Positions 1 to 7,416 of a DNA stretch of 64,000 bases are shown piece after piece. The number at the start of each line of letters is the position of its first letter. Position 1 is the first letter of the stretch. The translations under genes were made by a program, and so were the position numbers. A model generated the notes under the pieces. That model saw only the letters and a program-made list of their open reading frames with translations. It did not search any database and was not told the origin of the DNA. The DNA comes from Paenibacillus_AB sp036577625. GTDB taxonomy: Bacteria; Bacillota; Bacilli; Paenibacillales; NBRC-103111. The stretch lies in assembly GCF_036577625.1 (NCBI RefSeq), contig NZ_JARBDC010000033.1, positions 79,771-143,770 of the forward strand, given 5' to 3'.

Positions 1-102
1 GCCGTAAGCGGTTCGCTTTCGGAACGCGCGAACGTTCATATTTTGGCGAATTCCGGGAATAGTAACGTTGTACCGCGAATTTACAGCGAAGGAGCTGCCG
101 AT

Positions 103-348
103 ATGGATTTCGCATCGGGAAACGACCGAGAATCGTTCGTAGCCGTTCAAAAAAACGGGGATGGCGACATCACCGCCTTCAAAACGTCGACCGGCCGCGT
201 GCTGAACTACGAGCAAGCTCTGGCGGAAGTGAAGTCGGGCGCCATTCAAGGCGTCAATGCATTTAAAGGAAGAGACGGCGAGACGTACATTCGGGGAGAC
301 GCGGACGGCGACCCGAGCAACAATTTGGACAATTTGCCGATGTTTTGA
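103..348 (+). CDS. DUF3892 domain protein (81 aa)
   Basis: Small soluble protein of the DUF3892 type; the family has no established function. The core has the usual pattern: an N-terminal AVQKNGDGDI strand, a GRVLNYEQAL segment, a helix ending in GVN, a GRDGETYIRG strand and the closing DPSNNLDNLP motif. The reading frame is open to the left edge of the window, but ATG 103 has AAGGAG at 89-94 with 8 bases of spacing and gives the normal family length of about 80 residues, so this start is preferred over an upstream TTG at 43 that has no binding site. A strong terminator follows directly, so it is probably a single-gene transcript. Confidence 0.8.
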   Translation: MDFASGNDRESFVAVQKNGDGDITAFKTSTGRVLNYEQALAEVKSGAIQGVNAFKGRDGETYIRGDADGDPSNNLDNLPMF

Positions 349-361
349 CACGGCGACACGC

Positions 362-389
362 AAAACCCGGGGCGAGCCCCGGGTTTTTT
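362..389 (+). terminator. Rho-independent terminator after the DUF3892 gene
   Basis: Near-perfect 10-11 bp GC-rich stem (AAACCCGGGGC with GCCCCGGGTTT) with a tiny loop and a run of T. It lies 14 bases after the stop codon. Confidence 0.85.
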
Positions 390-455
390 CCGCAACAAGA
401 CGTTTTCTCGGGATCGCCCCGCGGCCGGCGAAGGAAGCGTCCTTTCGCGCCGGCT

Positions 456-1214
456 TTACTTTGCTTCGACGGACGGCGGAAAGGCGTACGTTTCGTGCTG
501 GCGCATAAACGTCATCGCCCCGGCTTTATCCGCGAACTGCTCCATATTGTCCCCGTAGTGCATCAGCCAAATTTTGCGCTGAACCGTTTCGGGCAGCGTC
601 AGCAGCTCGTCGAGCGTGGCGTGGAACAAGCCCTGCCCCTCCAGCTGGCATTCGTGGAGCAAATATTCGCACCCCCGATCCTGCGCGGCCTGGATCAGCT
701 TCGGATCGAAGACGGTATCTCCGCTGTAAAACAGATTGTCGTTTATGACGACGGCAAAGCTGGGCATGTCCGGAAAATGGCGGGTCGGCAGCAGCTCCAG
801 CCTCACTCCCGGAGCGACCGTTTGCGGGACGCCGGCCCGGAACGGGACGACGCGGAAAAAATCGTCCAGCGTTTGCCGTCCGCCCGCGCCGAATTCCAGA
901 CCTCCGCGCAGCGAATAATTCCACAGCGGCGCTACGAGCCGCTCTTCGATAAAAAGCGCCGGTTTTTTATTGTAGTCGAACTTCAGGCGGAGCATCAGCT
1001 CTTCGAAGCCGCCGATATGATCCGCATGAAGGTGCGTCACGAGCACGCCGTCGATCACGTCGAGCGGTACGTTCAGCCGGTGCATCGCCAGCGGGGCGGT
1101 TATGCCGAAGTCGATCATGAGCGTATAGTCGCCGCATGTCACGAGTGCGTTATTATTGAAATAGTTTTTCGCGAATGCCGAGCCGGTGCCGATCATCCGG
1201 ATTGTGATGCTCAT
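456..1214 (-). CDS. MBL-fold metal-dependent hydrolase (252 aa)
   Basis: Metallo-beta-lactamase-fold hydrolase related to the RNase Z/arylsulfatase-like branch; the substrate is not predictable. The metal-binding motif THLHADH is at residues 60-66, followed by a conserved SGDT segment, an acidic LHECQLEG segment and a late LMHYGD histidine, so all zinc-ligand regions are present. The length is normal for a compact single-domain member. ATG at 1214 is chosen because it follows a GGGGGAAG binding site by a few bases; the frame stays open much further upstream but that part looks like non-coding DNA. No signal peptide is seen, so the enzyme is probably cytoplasmic. It is transcribed alone and convergent with the DUF3892 gene. 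Confidence 0.82.
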   Translation of the reverse strand: MSITIRMIGTGSAFAKNYFNNNALVTCGDYTLMIDFGITAPLAMHRLNVPLDVIDGVLVTHLHADHIGGFEELMLRLKFDYNKKPALFIEERLVAPLWNYSLRGGLEFGAGGRQTLDDFFRVVPFRAGVPQTVAPGVRLELLPTRHFPDMPSFAVVINDNLFYSGDTVFDPKLIQAAQDRGCEYLLHECQLEGQGLFHATLDELLTLPETVQRKIWLMHYGDNMEQFADKAGAMTFMRQHETYAFPPSVEAK

Positions 1215-1443
1215 ACGCTTCCCCCTTCGGCCTAGAACACATATAGTAAATGTATCATTTTTCCACAAGCTTGAAAAGAACGGTTCGCCCGAATTCGACA
1301 AAATTTTCATAGGCCCTGGGCAGGACTCCCCGCGCAAACATTTCGTTTTTCCCGGTACAGGCGCGGAGTCCGCTTTCTCCGCGTCCGCATACACTACAAT
1401 GCGAATCCGGCATCTATTCGCTCGAAGCGGGGGAGGGAGCACG

Positions 1444-1635
1444 ATGGCAGGCAAAAAAGCGAAAAAGCAAGTATCGTCGGCAAAGCCGCAAGCCCAATAT
1501 AAAATCGTCACGTCGGACGTATGCGAAGTTTGCAAAAAGCAGTGCGCGCGCGGCATCCAATACATGGCGCTGATGGAACGGCCGGGCGCGGTCGGCGGCG
1601 GCGTTCCATGCATCCTGACCCGGTATTTCAAATAG
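1444..1635 (+). CDS. Small basic Cys-rich conserved protein (63 aa)
   Basis: Small lysine-rich protein beginning MAGKKAKKQV with a CEVCKKQC cluster in the middle and another Cys near the C-terminal end, which suggests a metal-binding or redox knuckle. I do not recognise a named family. GGGGGAGGGAG lies just before ATG 1444. The last 8 bases overlap, tail to tail, the end of fdhD on the other strand. The strong ribosome binding site and the cysteine pattern argue that it is a real gene; function is unknown. Confidence 0.6.
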   Translation: MAGKKAKKQVSSAKPQAQYKIVTSDVCEVCKKQCARGIQYMALMERPGAVGGGVPCILTRYFK

Positions 1636-2425
1636 GGGCGATACGCTCCCCGCGGGTATACACGTTCATGCTCCCGCCCCGCAAAAAGCCGACGGCGGTC
1701 AGTCCGAGCTCCTCGGCCAGCTGCAGGCCGAGGTCGGTGGGCGCCGATTTCGACAGCAGCACGGGGGCGCCGATTTTGACCGCTTTCAGCACGACTTCGG
1801 AAGAAAGCCTGCCGCTGAAGACGATCGTTTTGTCCGCCGTTTCCACGCGATTCATCAGGCAGTGCCCGTACAGCTTGTCGAGCGCGTTATGCCGGCCGAT
1901 ATCGGTAAAATGGGCCAAGATGCCCGTCTCGTCGCACAAGGCGGCGCCGTGAACGCCGCCGGTCAGCCGATGCGCGACGGAGGCCGCGTGCAACTGCCGC
2001 ATCAGCTCGTAGCAGCGGGACGGGGCGATCGTCATGTCCGATTCGAGCTTTCTCGACGTCTCGGCGTCGGTACGAAACACGAAGGAGAGCCGGCTTTTGC
2101 CGCAGCACGAGCCGATGCGGCGCTTGGAAAACAGCGACGGATCGAGCGCTTGCGGACGCGCCAACCGGACGTAGGCGATGCCGCGGTCCTCGTCGATCGC
2201 CAGCTCCTCGATATCGTCATAGACGCGGATCGCTCCTTCCGAGGCGAGAAAGCCGACCGTCAGCTGCTCGAGGTCGGTCGGCGTGCAGACGATCGTCGCC
2301 CATTCGGCGTCGCCGGCGTAAACGGTGAGCGGATATTCCGCGGCGATCGGATCGTCCTGCTCCGTCCATGCGTCTCCGTCGTATTTTCGGACAAGCCAGG
2401 CGGCCGTTTCTGTTTTGCCGGTCAT
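1628..2425 (-). CDS. fdhD: Formate dehydrogenase accessory sulfurtransferase FdhD (265 aa)
   Basis: FdhD moves sulfur from a cysteine desulfurase to the bis-MGD molybdenum cofactor and is needed for active formate dehydrogenase-type enzymes. The protein has the SCCGKS motif (about residue 110) used by Bacillota FdhD in place of the CxxC loop, the LTGGVHGAAL and DIGRHNALDKL motifs, and a C-terminal GRLSSEVVLK segment. The length is normal. GGGAGG precedes ATG 2425. The gene is divergent, with a 94-bp gap, from a formate dehydrogenase-like gene that is its expected client, so the two are likely co-controlled from the shared intergenic region. Confidence 0.93.
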   Translation of the reverse strand: MTGKTETAAWLVRKYDGDAWTEQDDPIAAEYPLTVYAGDAEWATIVCTPTDLEQLTVGFLASEGAIRVYDDIEELAIDEDRGIAYVRLARPQALDPSLFSKRRIGSCCGKSRLSFVFRTDAETSRKLESDMTIAPSRCYELMRQLHAASVAHRLTGGVHGAALCDETGILAHFTDIGRHNALDKLYGHCLMNRVETADKTIVFSGRLSSEVVLKAVKIGAPVLLSKSAPTDLGLQLAEELGLTAVGFLRGGSMNVYTRGERIAPI

Positions 2426-2452
2426 AGCAGCATTCCTCCCAGGTTCGATTCC

Positions 2453-2493
2453 GGGATGCCCATCCCGCGCGTTCATGGTATTATGATACCATG
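2453..2493. promoter_or_regulatory. Divergent fdhD/fdhF-like control region with two perfect dyads
   Basis: Two perfect inverted repeats lie in the 94-bp gap: GGGATG-CC-CATCCC at 2453-2466 and CATGGTAT-TATG-ATACCATG at 2474-2493. The second contains a TATGAT hexamer on the plus strand, so a bound protein would block the promoter. No known regulator motif is assigned. Confidence 0.5.
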
Positions 2494-2519
2494 GAAAACA
2501 GGCGGGAGGATGGTTCGAT

Positions 2520-4868
2520 ATGGGAAATACGAAGCATACCGGTCCGGTCAAGCTCGGCCGGACGCCGCGCCCTTCGCTGTGGGTCAGCCCGGTTCCGCTC
2601 GGGCTCGGCAAGGTGAAGCCGCATCATCTGTGGGATACGTTGAAAGCGCTTTACGACAATCGCGACAATTTGCCGTACGCTTACCGCATCTTGACGAAAG
2701 GGGTTTGCGACGGCTGCGCGCTCGGCGTTTCCGGGCTGCGCGACCGGACGCTGGACGGCCCCCATCTGTGCACGACCCGGCTGAACGTGCTCCGGCTGAA
2801 CACGATGCCGGCGATTTCCCCGCATTGGCTGGACGATATCGAACGGCTGCGGGCGATGAGCGGCGCCGAGCTGCGGGGGCTCGGCCGCATCCCGTATCCG
2901 CTGCTGCGCCGCAAGGGCGAGGGCGGGTTCACCCGCATCGGCTGGGACGAAGCGCTGAACCGGATCGCGGACAAAATCCGCGGCATCGATCCGAAGCAGC
3001 TCGCCTTTTATTGGACCGCCCGCGGCATTACGAACGAGGTGTATTACGCCGCCTCGAAGGTCGCGCGGTTTCTCGGCACGAACAACATCGACAACGCCTC
3101 TCGCATTTGCCATTCGCCGAGCAAGACGGCGCTGAAACGGTCGCTCGGCATCGGCGCGTCGAGCTGCAGCTACAAAGATTGGATCGGCGCCGACGTGCTC
3201 GTCTTCTGGGGCTCCGTCGCGGCGAACAACCAGCCGGTTTCGACCAAATATATGTACGCGGCGAAAAGGGCGGGGACGAAAATCATCGTCGTCAATCCGT
3301 ACCGCGAACCTTCGATGGAACGGTATTGGATTCCGTCGATTCCGGAAAGCGCGCTGTTCGGCACGAAAATCGCCGACGATTTCGTGCAGGTGAATATCGG
3401 CGGCGACATCGCGCTGATGAACGGAATCATGAAGATCTGGTTCGAAATGGAGAAGGAGAAGCCGGGCTCGGCGCTCGACCGGAACTATATCAACGAGCAT
3501 ACGACCGGCTGCGAGGAGCTGAGGCGGCACGTCGCCGCTCTCGATTGGACGGCGCTGGAACGAAGCTCGGGTCTGACGAAGGAACGCATCGGCGAGTTCG
3601 CCCGTACGCTCGCTTCGGCCCGGACCGGAGTGTTCGTCTGGAGCATGGGCCTTACGCAGCACCGGTTCGGCACCGACAACGTATCCCAGCTCGCCAACCT
3701 GGCGATGCTGCGCGGTTTCATCGGCCGGGAACAATGCGGCTTGATGCCGATTCGCGGGCATAGCGGCGTGCAGGGCGCCGGCGAAATGGGCGCCGAGCCG
3801 ATGTCGCTGCCGGGAGGTGAACCGCTGAACGAGGAAAGCCGGAAACGGTTCGAAGCGTTATGGGGCTTCCCGATCCCGGCTTGGCAGGGCGACATCGTCG
3901 GCTTGTCGCTCGAAAACGCGCTGCTGCCGGAAGGCCATGAGCGGCGAACGCGCGTCCTGTATACGAGCGGCGGCAACTTTTTGGAAACGATGCCGAAGCC
4001 GGACTTCATTCGCTCGTGCCTGGAGCATATGGAGCTGCGGGTGCATCAGGACATCATTTTGAATACGTCGGCTCTCGTCGACGCGTGCGAGGAAGTGATC
4101 GTCCTTCCGGCGATGACGAGATACGAGCAGCCCGGCGGCGGAACGTCGACAAGCACGGAGCGGATGGTCTACTTCAGCCCGGAAATCGAAGGCCCGCGCA
4201 TCGGCGAGGTAAGGGCGGAATGGGACATCATCGCCGACATGGCGGCGAGAGTGAAGCCCGAGCTGAAGCATAAAATCGCTTTCGCGTCCGCGCAGGCGAT
4301 TCGCGACGAAATCGCGGCGGCCGTCCCTTCCTATGACGGCATCCGGCATTTGTCCAAGGCAGGGGACGTCTTTCAATGGGGCGGGGCGTGGCTTTGCGAA
4401 GACGGAATATGCCCGACGCCGGACGGCAAGGGCAAGCTTCTTGCGATTCAGCTCCCGGAATTGCGGAAGCCCGAAGGACATTTTTACGCGACGACCCGAA
4501 GGGGCAAACAATTCAACTCGATGGTGTACGACCGGAAAGATCCGTTCAATGCCGCGATGCGCGAAGACGTCCTGCTTCATCCGTCCGACGCCCGCGAGCT
4601 CGGAATCGCGGAAAGCGAAGCGATCGTCGTTTACAACCGCAACGGAACGCTGTACGGACGCGCCAAAATCGCCGATATCTCGCCCGGGAATATCGAAGTG
4701 TACTGGCCCGAAGGCAATGTGCTGTTTCCGAAAGGCGTCTACGAGCCGCATGCGGGAATTCCTGAATATAACGGCGCGGTTATCGTCGAGAAGGCCGAAA
4801 CGTTTTTCGCGTACAAAGATACGCGCTACGCGGAGAGGCGGATTGCGGAGCTGGAGATCGACCCGTAA
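2520..4868 (+). CDS. FdhF/YdeP-family molybdopterin oxidoreductase (782 aa)
   Basis: Bis-MGD molybdoenzyme of the formate dehydrogenase alpha/YdeP type. The RICHSPS motif at residues 195-201 lines up with the RVUHGPS active site of E. coli FdhH: Cys197 replaces selenocysteine and His198 matches the catalytic histidine. The N-terminal region has C63, C66 and C84, a remnant or variant iron-sulfur motif with only three cysteines. A C-terminal molybdopterin-dinucleotide-binding domain (HPSDARELGI region) follows. GGGAGG lies just before ATG 2520. It is divergent from fdhD. Probable role: formate or related two-electron oxidation in the cytoplasm; no electron-transfer subunit is encoded beside it, so the electron acceptor is unknown. 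Confidence 0.88.
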   Translation: MGNTKHTGPVKLGRTPRPSLWVSPVPLGLGKVKPHHLWDTLKALYDNRDNLPYAYRILTKGVCDGCALGVSGLRDRTLDGPHLCTTRLNVLRLNTMPAISPHWLDDIERLRAMSGAELRGLGRIPYPLLRRKGEGGFTRIGWDEALNRIADKIRGIDPKQLAFYWTARGITNEVYYAASKVARFLGTNNIDNASRICHSPSKTALKRSLGIGASSCSYKDWIGADVLVFWGSVAANNQPVSTKYMYAAKRAGTKIIVVNPYREPSMERYWIPSIPESALFGTKIADDFVQVNIGGDIALMNGIMKIWFEMEKEKPGSALDRNYINEHTTGCEELRRHVAALDWTALERSSGLTKERIGEFARTLASARTGVFVWSMGLTQHRFGTDNVSQLANLAMLRGFIGREQCGLMPIRGHSGVQGAGEMGAEPMSLPGGEPLNEESRKRFEALWGFPIPAWQGDIVGLSLENALLPEGHERRTRVLYTSGGNFLETMPKPDFIRSCLEHMELRVHQDIILNTSALVDACEEVIVLPAMTRYEQPGGGTSTSTERMVYFSPEIEGPRIGEVRAEWDIIADMAARVKPELKHKIAFASAQAIRDEIAAAVPSYDGIRHLSKAGDVFQWGGAWLCEDGICPTPDGKGKLLAIQLPELRKPEGHFYATTRRGKQFNSMVYDRKDPFNAAMREDVLLHPSDARELGIAESEAIVVYNRNGTLYGRAKIADISPGNIEVYWPEGNVLFPKGVYEPHAGIPEYNGAVIVEKAETFFAYKDTRYAERRIAELEIDP

Positions 4869-4881
4869 GGCGTACGGGCCG

Positions 4882-5043
4882 TTAACGGTCGTATCGCATC
4901 ACTTTGACGATCAGCTTGTCCAACCGCTGGCTGATTTCGACTACTTGCGGGTGCCGGAAGTTGTACATGCATTCTTTCGCCGTACGTTCCAGGAGCTTTT
5001 TCATTTGATCGATTTCCGCATGCAAACCGAAATACTGGCTCAT
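4882..5043 (-). CDS. Spo0E-like aspartyl-phosphate phosphatase (53 aa)
   Basis: Spo0E-family proteins dephosphorylate Spo0A~P and so delay sporulation. The 53-residue protein begins MSQYFGLHAEIDQMKKLL and ends with SQRLDKLIVK, which contains the SQxLD signature of the family; two helices are expected. GAGGAAG lies about 10 bases before ATG 5043. It is convergent with the molybdoenzyme gene, from whose stop codon it is separated by only 13 bases. Confidence 0.82.
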   Translation of the reverse strand: MSQYFGLHAEIDQMKKLLERTAKECMYNFRHPQVVEISQRLDKLIVKVMRYDR

Positions 5044-5345
5044 GATGATTCCCGCTTCCTCATTGATTAAAATCTTCTGTATCAGTTTACATGATTTCGG
5101 CCGATTGCGTAACTTGAATCTATGAAACTTAATTATTATTTACAATGTATTTGGTCTGGTGTATTATAAAAATTTTACCAATCTTTAAGAAGTTCTTCCA
5201 GCCTGAACTTCATGGAATATTTAAACAATTATTGTAACGATTCTCTATCGAAATTGCAAATATTTTTATCGTTTTTGCGCGCAACTTTTCATTCGACACC
5301 GAGTATAACTGTTCAGAAATGAGAAGTTCGATGGAGGTTTTCGAA
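5044..5345. other. AT-rich gene-free stretch upstream of the stalk protein
   Basis: About 300 bases, much more AT-rich than the surrounding DNA (long runs around 5120-5260). No ORF, strong hairpin or clear -35/-10 pair could be assigned. It probably holds the outward promoters of the Spo0E-like gene and the stalk-protein gene. Confidence 0.5.
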
Positions 5346-5960
5346 GTGAAAATGAAGCGGCTTGCTTTACTTACAGCCACCTTGGTCGTGCTCGGCGCAG
5401 GAATCGTCTATGCAGGCTCGCCATGGGGAGATTATCAAGGATACGCCAAAGTGAGAGTGCAATTGAACAACGAGGGGGTGCCGACAGGCGACGTTCCCGC
5501 GTTCATGATAGACGGCCGCGTCGTGCTGCCGCTTCGCGAGCTGTCCGATTCGCTCCAGGCGATGGTCAAATGGGACGACGAATCGAAAACGGCTTATTTA
5601 TACAAACCGAACGTACATATGTTCGTAGCCAAAGACATCGCAAAGGACGATTCCCCGAAGACGCCGTTCGGCAAAGTGAGCCAAGGCAACAAGCTCGATT
5701 TCGTCGTAGCCGCCCAGGTGGACAGCTTGGCGACGCCGATTCAATCGTTCAAGATCGATCTCGTGTCTCCGGAAGGAGCCGTCATCCGTTCCACGAACGC
5801 GGTCGCGCTGCAGGACGGCAAGGACAGCTTCTGGTACAGCTGGCCGCTCGAGAGCGTATCGTTCGATTCGTACGGCAAGTACAAGGTGCAGTTCAAAATC
5901 AAGCTGGACGATATTCGCGACTATGCGGTCGTTTCCGAGAAAACGATCATATCCGAGTAA
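5346..5960 (+). CDS. Secreted stalk-domain (copper amine oxidase N-like) protein (204 aa)
   Basis: Exported protein with an N-terminal signal peptide (KMKRLALLTATLVVLGAGIVYAG) followed by a copper amine oxidase N-terminal/stalk domain, seen as a VPAFMIDGRVVLPLRELSD strand-helix unit and a WDDESKTAYLYKP strand. The C-terminal part is beta-rich and unassigned. Such domains are cell-wall-exposed binding modules in Paenibacillaceae and carry no amine oxidase activity. GTG 5346 is preferred because GGAGG at 5333-5337 lies 8 bases upstream; ATG 5352 is possible but 14 bases away. A second stalk-domain protein lies at 24938. Confidence 0.75.
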   Translation: MKMKRLALLTATLVVLGAGIVYAGSPWGDYQGYAKVRVQLNNEGVPTGDVPAFMIDGRVVLPLRELSDSLQAMVKWDDESKTAYLYKPNVHMFVAKDIAKDDSPKTPFGKVSQGNKLDFVVAAQVDSLATPIQSFKIDLVSPEGAVIRSTNAVALQDGKDSFWYSWPLESVSFDSYGKYKVQFKIKLDDIRDYAVVSEKTIISE

Positions 5961-6046
5961 CCCGGACGGACCTTCATTGACCGGAATATGGGAAAATGGT
6001 ACGATAGGAACGGTTCGAAATCCAATCGACGAAATGAGGGTCATGC

Positions 6047-6346
6047 ATGAGCGAGCATCAGCACGACGAAAATTGCGGCTGCGGCGACGAACACGAGGAA
6101 GACGTGTTCATATTGACGGACGAAGACGGAAACGAACACGAAATGGTGATCGTATATACGTTCGAAACGCAAAACAAAGCTTATGCCGTACTGCTCGATC
6201 GAAACGACCCGGAGGCGGACAGCATCATTTTCCGGATCGACGAGGAAGGCGACGAGTCGTTCCTGGTCAACATCGAAGACGACGCCGAGTGGGAGCACGT
6301 GACGAACGTGTACGAACAGATCGTCGCGACGGAAGCCGAAGCGTAA
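6047..6346 (+). CDS. DUF1292 domain protein (99 aa)
   Basis: Acidic cytoplasmic protein of the DUF1292 (YrzB-like) family, function unknown. It begins with a His/Cys-rich MSEHQHDENCGCG segment, which may bind metal, followed by the family core FILTDEDGNEHEMVIVYTFE and a DDAEWEHVTNVYEQI tail. Family length is about 90-100 residues. GAGGGTC lies before ATG 6047, and a terminator follows 11 bases after the stop, so it appears monocistronic. Confidence 0.85.
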   Translation: MSEHQHDENCGCGDEHEEDVFILTDEDGNEHEMVIVYTFETQNKAYAVLLDRNDPEADSIIFRIDEEGDESFLVNIEDDAEWEHVTNVYEQIVATEAEA

Positions 6347-6357
6347 TAAAGCGAACC

Positions 6358-6392
6358 AAACCCCCTTCTCCCGTGCGGGAAAAGGGGGTTTC
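6358..6392. terminator. Bidirectional terminator between convergent genes
   Basis: AAACCCCCTT with AAGGGGGTTT plus an inner CCCG/CGGG pair; T-runs on both strands suit both the DUF1292 gene and the convergent DUF1885 gene. Confidence 0.8.
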
Positions 6393-6406
6393 ATTTGCCC
6401 GGGTCC

Positions 6407-6826
6407 TTATTTGCGGGGGTTGAAGTACATCGTGCGCCCGTTGAACAGCTTCAGCTCCGCCTTCAAGTTTTTGGCCAAATATTTGCACAGCTCGTTGCCC
6501 TTCGATTTGTCGCCGTGAGTCGCGTCGTCCGGAAGCGTCACCTGGATGTACGTACGCTCCTTGTCCTCGTCCGCTTTGCTGCCGACGCCGAACAAAATAT
6601 ACTTGTAGAGCGAGCTCGTGCCCTTCAAATAAAACCATTTCCCTTGGCTCTCGGGCTTCGTCTCCACCGTATAAGGAAAGGCGGATGCGGCGTAATCCCA
6701 CCCGAGCTGCTTGCCGGTCAGCGCCGTTTGCTCCCGGTAGCGGTCCAAATGACCTTTCAATTCGTCCAGCGTCAAGGTGGACGCGCTCGATCCGTCCACG
6801 AGATAAATGTAAGCGCTTTGCGCCAT
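6407..6826 (-). CDS. DUF1885 family protein (139 aa)
   Basis: Conserved Bacillales protein of the DUF1885 family, about 140 residues as expected. Recognised by the SAYIYLVDGS start, a long helix LTLDELKGHLDRYREQT, the FPYTVE and KWFYLKG segments and the closing FNGRTMYFNPRK. No signal peptide or membrane segment is present. ATG 6826 follows AAGGTGGTG. Function is unknown. It is convergent with the DUF1292 gene. Confidence 0.8.
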   Translation of the reverse strand: MAQSAYIYLVDGSSASTLTLDELKGHLDRYREQTALTGKQLGWDYAASAFPYTVETKPESQGKWFYLKGTSSLYKYILFGVGSKADEDKERTYIQVTLPDDATHGDKSKGNELCKYLAKNLKAELKLFNGRTMYFNPRK

Positions 6827-7049
6827 AGCTACACCACCTTAGTCGTCCCGTTATCCATCAACATCATAGCATTTCGTCCATAGTTTGACAACGGTGCGGA
6901 GCTGGCCGGTTCGTTCGCCTGCGGCCGTCGAAAGGCGGTTTTCGCCGGATTGGTCCATAGGAATCATTGCGTTCCGCCAGATTCGTATGATATACTTGCA
7001 AAAATAATACAAATATTCAGAAAATTCAATCCAAAAGGAGCGTGACCGC

Positions 7050-7337
7050 ATGTTTGATCGTTTGTACGATACGGCGGAACAATCGAACGTCCAGTTTGTC
7101 GGCTTCGCTACCGATCGGACCCGTTACGATTTCGGCATTGTGTACACGACGGCGTTTTTCGGCAAGCCTTTGGTCATTTGCATGCAGACGAACCGCTCCT
7201 GTTTGTTGGATCACGACGATCTCGACCATTTGGCGCATTTGCAGCGCTCGTTCGGGCTGAACGTCGAAGAGGCGGAGGACGTGTCCGTCTTTTTGAAGCA
7301 GCTCATCCCGAGCATGCGGCTCAGCGAGCAATATTGA
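7050..7337 (+). CDS. DUF3055 domain protein (95 aa)
   Basis: Small cytoplasmic protein of the DUF3055 family found in Bacillales; function unknown. Characteristic segments are FVGFATDRTRYDFGIVYT, a GKPLVICMQTNRS strand and the LDHLAHLQRSFGL helix. AAAAGGAGCG precedes ATG 7050 with good spacing. A weak sigma-A-like pair TTGCGT/TATACT (6967-6972 and 6991-6996, 18-base spacer) lies upstream. A shared terminator separates it from convergent speA. Confidence 0.8.
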   Translation: MFDRLYDTAEQSNVQFVGFATDRTRYDFGIVYTTAFFGKPLVICMQTNRSCLLDHDDLDHLAHLQRSFGLNVEEAEDVSVFLKQLIPSMRLSEQY

Positions 7338-7356
7338 CGCGATTCGATACAAAACG

Positions 7357-7399
7357 AAAAGGAGTCGCTCCGCATTCGCAGGCGGGCGGCTCCTTTTTT
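7357..7399. terminator. Bidirectional terminator between the DUF3055 gene and speA
   Basis: Long stem AAAAGGAGTCGC with the matching GCGGCTCCTTTT arm and T-runs on both strands, between two convergent stop codons. Confidence 0.8.
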
Positions 7400-7416
7400 G
7401 TCGCGTCTCGGGGCTG

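Noticed and set aside
456..1631. Long N-terminal extension of the MBL-fold hydrolase
   Set aside because: The extra 139 codons overlap the small plus-strand gene at 1444 and its upstream region; ATG 1214 has a strong binding site and gives the family length.
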